Shown in pieces: positions 55,593 to 64,000 of a stretch of 64,000 nt of DNA. The stretch spans positions 26,994,876 to 27,058,875 of the forward strand of contig OY987305.1 in the NCBI GenBank assembly GCA_963920635.1, in the 5' to 3' direction. Origin of the DNA: Pseudeuparius sepicola. Lineage: Eukaryota > Arthropoda > Insecta > Coleoptera > Anthribidae. Every line of letters begins with the position of its first letter. Position 1 is the stretch's first letter. The notes under the pieces are model-generated. The model did no database searches. It was not told the origin of the DNA and saw only the letters and a list, made by a program, of their open reading frames with translations. Position numbers and translations under genes: made by a program.

Positions 55593-57482
55593 TTACTTTT
55601 TTCAAAATAACTCAAAAACGAAATCTGTTTCTGCCATTTTAGTGACCTCAAAATCGCGCAACTTTTTTCCCATTTAACCGTTGTTCTATCTCTTGCCATT
55701 TTACACTAATTAGAAAAAGAATAATATTTCCCTTATCTCATGATCTGCTAGGATCGGCAAAAATTTTCTTTTTACCTACAAGCCTTCCATTATAGATCGA
55801 AGGAGATGATGGACTGATTTATTATGGAATAAGCCGGAGAACTGCTGGTAGGTTTATGACTCTGTGACTACACCCGTTTATATACCTATAGCCTATAGAT
55901 AGGTACATGTATACAATACAAACGTTCATTCGGTGTCAGGTGGCAATCTCTACTCTTCCCCTCCGGTTTTCCACGGAATTGATATACGATTCGAAATTCT
56001 ATGAATTTCTCACTTTATGCATACGACTTCCAAATTGTAAATTTATATTTTAGGTTCCTAAAATTATATAATTAAGTACCGAGGTAGGTAACACAATTTG
56101 CTGCGTACCAGCTTCACGAGGTCGTTGTACACGCGCGGCCTCATAAATCGTTCCACTAAGCATGAGAAATAAGCAAGAAATCAAGAATTTCGGGTAAGTG
56201 CGGCAACGTTGCGCCAATTCCATGGCTTCACAAATCAACAACTTCCCCTACATTCCCTCGTACCGACACGCTCCTCCCCGTAGAAAATAAAAATTGCGAT
56301 ACGTCAGTCAACGAAAATAGGTTAATAAATCGCTGCATTATCATTATAATAAAGTGGATTTAAAGTTTTACACAGTTTCTTAGTGTTTTGAGATTCACGT
56401 AACGTGATATTACGCGGATTTCTTTGATTGTCAAAGTGGTATTAGTTAAATAAGGTATAATATCTAAGTATAATTGTGTTATTATATAAGAATCTCGTAG
56501 TGTTTTTTTACATTGGTTTATTACACTCCTTTATCTTAACCGCGAACCAAATCTTTGGTTTATTTCAATTTTTAAAGCTTCCCTGGAGTCCTCGGGTGAG
56601 GTTCTGATGCTTCTCGGGCCCCCGAAAAATCGAGAAATGAGAAAAAACAAGCAATTTCCAATAGTGGTTTCAGAGGATTTTCCGTCAGTTTCGATGATTC
56701 TACAGCCATCCCGTTTCTCAAATGTGGCGGGAATTTCTCTATATCGGATTTTCGAGGTTATTCTTGGTACCGGAGGAAAGTACGACACCCATATTCGAGG
56801 TTGTCGAAAGACATTTGCGAAACAAGCCACCAATGTCCGAGGGCAGGGTTATAAGATTTTCCACTATTATTCAGGCAATCTAAGGCCAACCTAACAGCCC
56901 GAATTTACTGTTTTTTGTTTTTTGCACTGTAACTGGCAATTTCACGTAAGGTAATGTCGCGTAATAAGATGTTAGATTTGCCGTCACTTACGCTTTTAAG
57001 GTTATCGCTGGCTTTCAAACCGCGAGAGAGGGGAGGGGTAATTGCAACGTTGTCAGTTGAACGCCTTTGCATCCGCACGTACTGGAACGATTTCAAGGGC
57101 CGCGCGTGTACCTTCTACTTCTGTTCATGTGCTGTAATATACAGGGTGTATCGGTCATCAGTACATTAATTTCAAGGGCAGGTAGGGAAAAATGCGCTTG
57201 TCAAGAATCTGCAATTAAAATTTTTCTGAAGTGCATATTAGCGTCCGAAATATTTTTTTAAACGCTAATAAAACCCCTAATTACAACGCCACTGCCAGGT
57301 GTCGAACACGAACCTCTACCGCTTTCCCGCCATTCCCCATGTGCAGCGTTGCCAGACGTATCGCTTTTTCACTAGGGGCATAATGTTTAATAGGAGTAGT
57401 TTTGATTAATCTCTAACTTGTTTAATTTTCAAACGATATTTTCCATCTACCCAAGAATCTCGGTGGAAAGAAATGAAGTTTA
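55593..57482. other. No clear gene; inverted exon-like similarity
   Basis: The minus-strand frame 56050-56241 (ATG start, signal-peptide-like CLFLMLSGTIYEAARVQ) and plus strand 57080-57125 share TGGAACGATTT and GGCCGCGCGTGTAC in opposite orientation. Could be a decayed duplicated exon; support is thin. 57138 starts a lone TACAGGGTGTAT MITE-like end. No other feature seen. Confidence 0.35.
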
Positions 57483-58176
57483 CAGTGTGTCCCAATTTGA
57501 TACTGGACACCTCAGACATACATGAAGGGCAAGGAAAACAAATGGTCCCTACTTTTTTATTGGTAGTCCCAAGGGAGAGTATCTCATAGGCGGTGGTATT
57601 TACATGGGGTAGTTATGTCATGGCCTGCTATGATTTTTTAAAATAGCAAATTTTCAAGAAACCCTATTAGGGATTTTTGTACGACAAAATATTATTAAGA
57701 AAACTTGTTCAGAATGAAAATCTGAGTGGATTCGCAAAATTTCAAAAGTGTAGGCTTACTTTGATTTTTAGCTTTTTCGCCTTTCACGTCAAAATATTAT
57801 TAAGGAAACTTGTTCGTCGTGAAAAAAAATTTTGACGTGAAAACTCCAGAGAGGACACTTTTCTAAGAAAAAAGTGGAAGATAAATCTAAAAATCAAAGT
57901 AAGCCTACACTTTTGAAATTTTGCGAATCCACTCAGATTTTCATTCTGAACAAGTTTTCTGAATAATATTTTGTCGTAAAAAAATCCCTAATAGGCTTTC
58001 TCGAAAATTTGCTATTTTAAAAAAATCAAAGCGGGCCATGACATAATTACCCCATCCAAGTACCACCGGCTATGAGATACTCTCCCTTGGGACTACCAAT
58101 AAAAAAATAGAGAGTATTTGTTTTCCTTGCCCTTCATATATTTCTGAGGTGTCCAGTATCAAATTGGGACACACTG
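57483..58176. mobile_element. Palindromic MITE, 694 bp, TA target
   Basis: Ends CAGTGTGTCCCAATTTGAT and ATCAAATTGGGACACACTG, TA on both sides (57481-57482, 58177-58178). Arms of about 300 bp match with few differences (GGAGAGTATCTCATAG, CCTATTAGGGATTTTT, TGGATTCGCAAAATTTCAAA and their mirrors) around a short spacer. No ORF. Recent or conversion-maintained foldback element of Tc1/mariner type. Confidence 0.9.
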
Positions 58177-58178
58177 TA

Positions 58179-59045
58179 TATACATTTTCTCAAAATTAGA
58201 TTATATTTTTTAATTTTTTCACCATTTTAAATTTTTTGAATTTGGCCAAATTCGTATTTGAATCATATAGCCTCATTTTTTGCTTTATTTCCAACGAGAC
58301 TAGAACTATAAACCGTCATTTTTGAGAGCAAAGATTGCAAAATTGCCATTATAGTTTGTCGTTAAAAGTTAAGATAAGATACTTTGTGCAGAACTTGTCT
58401 ATATAAATCATCTCGATCTTCCTTTCTTTTTATTAATAATGTATATTGTGTCTAGCTAGCTATCCTACATGTAAGCGGCTCAGTGGTGCTTTTCAATAAG
58501 CTTCTGAACATTTTAATTTAATTTGTTTAAAAAATTTACTTTAAAGTGCTGTTTAAATCGAATACACTGTATGCAGAGAAAGCGTCGCTACACAAAATAA
58601 AGCGAAGATTATTATGAATTACCTACCCACGAAGTCCATCCGTCATTGACAGCTGTCACATTTACGTTTATGCTCCGCAGGTGATCACAGCTTAGGTATA
58701 GAAAATCACGATGCTTATCGACATATTTTTCATTTACTTTTGTGTCATCGGAAATAATGTATGGTTGTTTAAAATATTAATGTCTTTAACGGTGATGAAG
58801 TAGTTGCGAATTCACAGAAATGTTTGTCGTTACATTGATTTCAAAAAACATGCCTATTGTTTTTCGTTGTATTGCCAAGGCTTTTTACCAAGCCTGTAAA
58901 ACATAGACTGTCTTATAATTCACGACAATGATGAATGCGTGAGACTACCCACAATATACATAAGCAGGTGTAGTATTGCTAAACTTGTTCCAACAACATA
59001 AAAACTATAAGCGGTTTATCAAAGGAATATAGAACATAATATGTA
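58179..59045. other. No gene seen
   Basis: AT-rich DNA between the MITE and errantivirus B. No family-like frame. Confidence 0.45.
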
Positions 59046-59458
59046 TGTTACGGGCGACGTGAAGACGAAGACTTTTTAAAAAAACTTTTATTTGAGTAAT
59101 ACGAGTTACAGAGTTTCGGCTTAGACTACAGACAAGACTAGAATTGACACTCTTACTTTACTAGGTCCTATTTATACAGATCTGTTACGCTGAGGTGTTG
59201 TGGTTCTCATGGGAAAAGAATATAAAGACAAAGGGAAGATCAAATTCTGCAATTCTTGCAGTAAGCAAGTTTTAACAATACTCAAAAGGAATATGATATG
59301 TTCTAGTAATCATTCTAGAACAATATACAATGGAAAATGATATCTGTGTAGTAAGCATCTTGAATAATACAGAATGAGAACATAATATCCAACAGTAAAC
59401 AGAATCAAGGGTAAAAACAAGGTTATGATCAAGGTGATGTTTTAGGTCGGATATAACA
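59046..59458 (-). repeat. 3' LTR of element B (413 bp)
   Basis: On the minus strand it starts TGTTATATCCGACC directly after the polypurine tract and ends CGCCCGTAACA. TG...CA with TGTTA/TAACA inverted ends. No other copy in the window to confirm the borders. Confidence 0.75.
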
Positions 59459-59470
59459 CCTTCCCCCTTA
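59459..59470 (-). promoter_or_regulatory. Polypurine tract of element B
   Basis: The minus strand reads TAAGGGGGAAGG directly before the LTR start. Confidence 0.8.
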
Positions 59471-59506
59471 TATTAAAAATTTGTGTTAACAAATTTTGAC
59501 ATTAAA

Positions 59507-61423
59507 TTAGGCATATGTTTTAGTATTAGAATTTAGTTCAATTTCTTCTTCTTCGCGAGGTTCGTCCAATCTATACGAACGTCTTCTTTTGACAGTAACA
59601 AATTTTCTTAAATTTTGAAAAACGCGATTTCGAGTTCTCGGAGGTTGTGGAGGATCGTCTCCGTTATTAGTAGTAATAATGCCTGTTTTAATGTTCCTAG
59701 ACTTTTTACATTTAAAATAAAAGTACACAATAATCAAAAGTATGATTAAAGTAATGGATAGATATGTCAATATTGGCGTATACTTATTTACAGTTGGTTC
59801 GTTAATAATATTATCAAGATCCTTTGCATATTCGTCTAATTTATGCTTTGCGACATTTAAATCGTCATAATTAAATTTATTTAGTTGTAAAGGTTTTAAG
59901 TCAGGATATTTTAGTTTATTTGGAGTTTCTTTGCAACATTCAAATGGTATATTAATTGGGTGAAATTTATAGGTTTGATTAGATTTATTTAAATTTTTCG
60001 TTTGAATTTTAGTACTTCCAATATAAGCAATGCATTCAGATTTTAACGTTAAAATTGAAGTTTTGTCTAGCATTATAGTCAAAGGATTTTGATTTTTACA
60101 CTTAATAGTTATAGGAAATATTTCACTTAAAATTATTAACCATTGATTCTCTTGAATCAATTGTACATTGTAACTTTCAATTGAAATTGTGACTATGTCA
60201 CAAGTATTAGGTAAATGGGTTTTTACCTCTAATAATTGAGCTTCACATCTTGAATGTGAGTCAATAGGAGTAGGATATAAATCTTTGCACATTATTAAAT
60301 CAAATGCTAGTTCTTTACAATTTTTTATATCATAGAGAATTACATAGAGAGTTGGGTCATCGCTTTTTGCTACAAATTTAGTATCAGTGGATACCATGTG
60401 ATAAAATCCAGTTTTATTGTCGAAAATTGGAATAGGATAAATTCTATAAAGAGTATACCATTGAGGTTCTACTAAAGGAATGTCTAATATAAAAACAAGC
60501 CTATTTTCTGTTTGAAAAACCTTTAGTTCTATAAAATCAAGATAAGTTGCAACATTTAGAAGTTGAGGAGTTAAGGGCAAATTATTTTTGTTTAAAATTT
60601 GAGCGATTATTTGCAAATGATGAACTAGGTCTTCAGGAGTTATAACTGACGTGTGAATGATATGTAGTTTTGCAAAAGTAATAGAGTTTAGAATGTCATT
60701 TAAATTGCTTTCGATAAAGGTATAGGATTCTAGGAGTCTTTCGGCCATCTCTAAAACTTGTAATTTTGCAGTGTAATAATTAAAATTATCAAAAATGTTA
60801 TAAATGTAATTTTCGATTTGTTTTATGTCATTATTAAAAGTAATTTCATCAATTTGTAATTTGTTGATAGAGTCATTAAAATTTTTGATAACTGAAGTAG
60901 TTACTAAAATTTGTTTTTTCATTAATTTTTCTAATTCGTGTTCGTCTCTGTTAATTTTGTCGATACAATCGTTATAATACTGTCCGTCTGAAGCGTCTAA
61001 ATTTCCGGTAATAAATTTCCAAACTGACCCTAAACCATTAATTAAACCTCTTTTATATCTTCTTACATCAATAGCTAATTCTTCAAATTTGAGCGCAATG
61101 TTTTCGGAAAGTTGATTTAGTAAAGTGAGATGTGACTTAACTTCGCTTAGAAAGGCGGCCATTCGTACGTCTTTTGGTTGAATTATAAATTGCATATTTT
61201 CTAAAATTTTATTATTATTTTCGAATGTTGTTTTTAGAGATGAAATGTCTTTATATACCAATAAACTCCACTTGTCATTAGAAATTTTGAGTCCGGATTG
61301 CTCTTGATAGAACACGCCTATGGTGTTATTAATTGGTCGCAGTGTATATTGTGCCATAGCGGTAGCGAACAAAGAAAATCTGTAACGAAGTTGCAGAATT
61401 AGGAACTTGGTTCGATATAACAA
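59507..61423 (-). CDS. env: Env, baculovirus F-like fusion glycoprotein (element B)
   Basis: 638-codon frame. Seen: furin-type site RRYKR at residues 121-125 followed by GLINGLGSVWKFITGNLD, the conserved fusion-peptide pattern of the F-like envelope class; long helical segments; several NxS/T sites; a membrane anchor at about residues 549-570 (LSITLIILLIIVYFYF) and a 68-residue tail with basic and acidic runs. The frame opens with TTG; the first ATG is residue 23, directly after RFSLFATA. A splice acceptor-like TTCGTTACAG sits about 20 bases before it, which suggests spliced env mRNA with the signal peptide ending near AMA-Q. The frame overlaps the pol end by 25 bases. No internal stop. Confidence 0.88.
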   Translation of the reverse strand: MLYRTKFLILQLRYRFSLFATAMAQYTLRPINNTIGVFYQEQSGLKISNDKWSLLVYKDISSLKTTFENNNKILENMQFIIQPKDVRMAAFLSEVKSHLTLLNQLSENIALKFEELAIDVRRYKRGLINGLGSVWKFITGNLDASDGQYYNDCIDKINRDEHELEKLMKKQILVTTSVIKNFNDSINKLQIDEITFNNDIKQIENYIYNIFDNFNYYTAKLQVLEMAERLLESYTFIESNLNDILNSITFAKLHIIHTSVITPEDLVHHLQIIAQILNKNNLPLTPQLLNVATYLDFIELKVFQTENRLVFILDIPLVEPQWYTLYRIYPIPIFDNKTGFYHMVSTDTKFVAKSDDPTLYVILYDIKNCKELAFDLIMCKDLYPTPIDSHSRCEAQLLEVKTHLPNTCDIVTISIESYNVQLIQENQWLIILSEIFPITIKCKNQNPLTIMLDKTSILTLKSECIAYIGSTKIQTKNLNKSNQTYKFHPINIPFECCKETPNKLKYPDLKPLQLNKFNYDDLNVAKHKLDEYAKDLDNIINEPTVNKYTPILTYLSITLIILLIIVYFYFKCKKSRNIKTGIITTNNGDDPPQPPRTRNRVFQNLRKFVTVKRRRSYRLDEPREEEEIELNSNTKTYA

Positions 61424-63583
61424 ATTATTTTAATATCAGTATTTTTGAAAATATATTTGATCATAGGGAGAACTGTGTCCCAATCTAATTTGTCTAATCC
61501 ACAAGCTAACTTGGGTATAGCTATAATTTTATCTTTTTCATCAGTGCTCTCCAGACAATTTGTTCGTAATTCCTTTAAGCAATTAAATAAATTAGCATAA
61601 GTTGGTTTATAATAGAAAAATTCTTTAGTTATTAAATAATAAATATTTCTTGTCGGAAGTTGAAGTACTGCTATTTCACCAATTGTCTTATTTTGATTTT
61701 TTAGTTCATCTACGTGTCCAAATTTATTCTTAAATTCTTTTGCAATTCCTGCGTTCATTTCTAAATCTTTAGATACACAGTGAGCTACTGAAATATTTTC
61801 AGGGGCATCAAATAAATTGCCCAGTTCAATGGAAACGTTATTATTTTCAATAGGGATTTTTCGATCTAGAGTATAAAAGAATTCTTTAACCGTTAGTTCT
61901 TCTTCCTGTAATTCGTGACATGTCTTTAGCATATCAAAATTCATTTTTGTGGTTTGGTTAGTAATTGGGTTATGTAGCAAAGCTGAATTCGTATAAATTT
62001 CTTTAATTTTATAGGGTCCATTAAATTTGTTAGCTAGTTTATTTTTTATTTGGGACTCCTTGACATAAACCTTTTCTCCTACGCGAAATTGTCGCTGCTC
62101 CGAAACGTGTGTATCAAATCGCTGTTTCGCCTTTTGTTTGCGCATATCCGTACGCTTTCTTGCCACTTCATAATAATGCTTTATTTTATTGTTTAAATCG
62201 CGAACGTACTTAGAGATTAATTCTTGCTGATTATACAAAACTTCTGGAGGTCGAGACGAGGTGTGACCGAATAGCAATTCGTAAGGAGTAAAGCCGTGTG
62301 TTTTATTTATAGAATTGTTATATGCTATACAAGCGTAAGGGAGCATTTGAAATGGGTGTTCGTTAGGATTTTCTGTACTACACGCGCGTATCATTTCAGT
62401 TAAGGTGGCATGAAATCTTTCTAAGGAGCCATTTGATTGCGGATGACTAACACTAGAGAAAGTTAATTTTATATTGTATAATTTACAAAGATCTTTCATT
62501 AATTGATTATTAAATTCTTTACCTACATCGCAATGGATTCTTAAAGGAGTTCCAAAATGTTGAAAATAGAGTAAAAGAGCGTCTACTACAGATCTCGCTG
62601 TTTTATTAGGAAGTGCATAAGCTTGGGTAAATTTTGTTAGTTCGTCTCTTATGGTAAGGATATTATTTTTCACTGGGATTTCTAGAATGTCAATATATAT
62701 TCTTTCGAAAGGAGTTTTAGGAGTTTCGGTAATGACTAAGGGACTGTCTAAGTTTTGTCTACAATTTTTTGTCTTTTGGCAGATTTCGCACTGCCGAATA
62801 AATGTTTCAACGTCTTTAGTTAGTCCTGTCCAATTATATTTTTGTTTGATGCGTCTAATTGTTTCGTTTATTCCTCGATGTAAGTTAGTCTTGCCTGAAT
62901 GAAATTGATCTATTATTATAGGTATTTGGTCTTCGTCTGGTATAGTCACATTGTTCTGACAAATTGTTAATTGAAAGAAGTTTTTGTCTGAGAACAAAAA
63001 ATTAAACATATTTCTAAAATTGGAAAATCTGGATTGTTTTCAATGTAATAGGTTTTATTTTCTTCGAATATATCTTTACTGTAATAAAGAGATATGAAGA
63101 GTACTTGTATTGCGGTTTCAAAATTAAAAGGAACAGGAATTATATAATATTTTCTTTTAGCTACGGTTTGACTGGAAAGAACATTTGCTTTATTATAGTT
63201 AAAATCAGGATTTAGCTCAAGTAAATCATCAATAACTTTTTCGTGAAGGTCTGTTAATTTGTCTTGTGGAAAAATTAGTACAATGTCTTTGTGTGTTTTT
63301 TCTAAAAGTTGATTATTAGTGTATTGGATTTTAGAATAGTCGATCATTGAAGTCGTCTTGTATAGATCAAAAAATCTGTCAAATTCATTACAGATTATAG
63401 CAATTTCGTCAGTCTCATTATTGTCAATAGGCGGGTCAATGTCTTGAGGATTATCATGGGAAGTAGATGGTTCGTCTAGGGAGGTATGAAAGGAAACAGC
63501 TTCTTTTATATGATTGATTTTGATTCGAGATAAAGCGTCGGCATTTCGATTAATTTTTCCAGGTTTATAAATTATTTGCAAAA
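61399..63583 (-). pseudogene. pol: Pol of element B: RNase H end, integrase, macrodomain
   Basis: Begins inside the RNase H-integrase linker (YKPGKINRNADALSRI, about 63530-63575), shifts by one frame near 63000, then runs open to 61399 as a 536-codon frame. In that frame: zinc finger His 37, His 44, Cys 74, Cys 77; integrase core Asp 107, Asp 161 (HCDVGKEF), Glu 197 (NGSLERFH) with 35 residues between the last two; an integrase C-terminal region with GEKVYVKES and GPYKIKEIY; then a linker (about 365-390) and the macrodomain at about 392-536, described separately. The frameshift near 63000 is probably a mutation, since the same frame is continuous in element A. RT and upstream parts are cut away at 63584. 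Confidence 0.9.
61402..61836 (-). other. TARG1/OARD1-like macrodomain at the pol C-terminus
   Basis: Residues about 392-536 of the pol frame form a complete macrodomain of the TARG1 (OARD1) class, enzymes that bind ADP-ribose and remove it from acidic side chains or nucleic acid. Seen: strand SIELGNLFDAP; SVAHCVSKDLEMNAGIAKEF (the Asn-Ala-Gly-Ile ligand loop); KNKFGHVDELKNQNKTIGEI; IYYLITKEFFYYKPTY with Lys 462 at the position of TARG1 Lys 84; IAIPKLACGLDKLDW with Asp 506 at the position of TARG1 Asp 125; final strand DIKIICYIEP. Both catalytic residues and the loops are kept, so selection has likely preserved activity. It is in frame with the integrase with no stop between, and the env frame starts inside its last codons. 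Confidence 0.9.
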
Positions 63584-64000
63584 TGTAGTGTCCCTCCCGA
63601 TAAGCCTCCGGCTGCCCCGGGACACTGGTTCGAAAGAAAATACCGCGGAACAATGAACCGTTTTATTGCAACGCAAAGATTAAATCTGACACACACACTA
63701 AATTCTTCTGACAGTAACAATAGGCCAACTTGGTCGCGACAATCATATACCGGGCGCTCGTGTCTCTCACATGAGACATCCTCCCACCTGAGGAACGTTT
63801 CATTTTAAGTAACTCACAATCGAGACACGAAAGCTCGTTGCACACAAGGCAAACTTAAACTGTTCTAACAAATACAACTTATATCTAAGGCTTGAGACAA
63901 AGAAGCCTTCCTCTTATCTAAACCTCTTAGGCATCTTCGAAAGTCTACCACTTCGCGTGACACTCATAAATGGGCGAATCGCACTGCCCTCGGAATTGAC
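63584..64000 (-). repeat. LTR of another element, cut by the window edge
   Basis: The plus strand starts TGTAGTGTCCCTCCCG exactly where element B stops. On the minus strand the end reads GGGACACTACA and is preceded by CAATAAAAC (polyadenylation signal, near 63664), so this is the 3' end of an LTR in minus orientation, at least 417 bp. Open frames in it are shadows. Whether it is a solo LTR or a full element, and whether B resumes beyond it, cannot be seen. Confidence 0.65.

Larger units (their letters stand above)
59046..63583 (-). mobile_element. Errantivirus-type element B with macrodomain pol
   Basis: Minus strand, in order: end of RNase H, integrase, macrodomain, env, polypurine tract, LTR. 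The lineage is distinct from A: LTR twice as long with TG...CA ends, env longer and only alignable at the cleavage region, and pol extended by a macrodomain. The 5' part (gag, protease, RT) is missing: sequence changes at 63584 to a different LTR. Confidence 0.9.

Noticed and set aside
63663..63845. Minus-strand ORF in the edge LTR
   Set aside because: Lies in LTR U3/R sequence; no family pattern.
1..64000. CRISPR array, bacterial operon or rRNA genes
   Set aside because: No spaced identical repeats, no ribosome-binding sites or operon layout, no rRNA sequence; the window is eukaryotic repeat DNA.

Overview
The window is eukaryotic, AT-rich, repeat-dense DNA, most likely from an insect. The pointers are two lineages of env-carrying Gypsy elements of the errantivirus type, a Tc1 transposon, Penelope-like elements (PLEs), hAT and Crypton-like remnants, several TA-flanked palindromic MITEs, and a tRNA-derived SINE carrying a motif common in insect genomes. 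I cannot name the order or species. No conserved host housekeeping gene is visible. At best there are a few exon-like scraps (about 41.7-42.8 kb, 24.7-25.6 kb, 56.0-57.1 kb).

Layout. 1-4418: 3' part of errantivirus copy A1 (pol, env, LTR). 4440-6107: hAT remnant with a LINE 3' end inside it. 6190-6256: a near-complete hammerhead ribozyme. 8.5-11.1 kb: 5'-truncated, frameshifted LINE. 12.2-16.6 kb: GC-rich minisatellite, then AT-rich duplicated modules. 16696-17259: solo LTR with a 4-bp target duplication. 17.3-25.6 kb: MITEs, an intact Tc1 transposase gene, a foldback element, a LINE scrap and small coding remnants. 26.4-32.1 kb: large palindromic locus, a TA-flanked mariner-like transposon interrupted by a nearly intact PLE. 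32.5-33.1 kb: Crypton-like recombinase fragment and SINE. 36.4-38.4 kb: decayed R2/R4-type LINE, followed by two rearranged copies of a non-coding module up to 41.7 kb. 43.2-43.9 kb: CAAGT-rich simple repeat. 44.3-48.2 kb: second PLE split by a hAT element that itself holds a foldback MITE. 49.2-50.1 kb: inverted/tandem repeat cluster. 51.3-51.8 kb: transposase remnant. 52.0-55.4 kb: errantivirus copy A2 (5' LTR, gag, an internally deleted pol-env chimera), cut off by a PLE scrap. 57483-58176: long palindromic MITE. 59.0-63.6 kb (minus strand): errantivirus lineage B (LTR, env, pol), cut by another LTR that runs off the right edge.

Most notable: in lineage B the pol reading frame does not stop after the integrase. 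It continues into an approximately 145-residue macrodomain that closely resembles the TARG1/OARD1 ADP-ribosyl hydrolases and keeps the equivalents of both catalytic residues. I know of no described errantivirus with this arrangement. A plausible role is reversal of host ADP-ribosylation during integration or defence; that is inference. Second is the hammerhead ribozyme, which has a full core and a complementary loop-loop contact and stands away from any recognisable PLE body.

In the A and B elements, gag, pol and env would act as in other errantiviruses: particle, reverse transcription and integration, and a fusion-type envelope. Both env frames overlap the 3' end of pol and lack an ATG where the frame opens, which fits env expression from a spliced RNA. 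All elements here except the Tc1 transposase carry at least one visible break, or are cut by the window edge or by later insertions.
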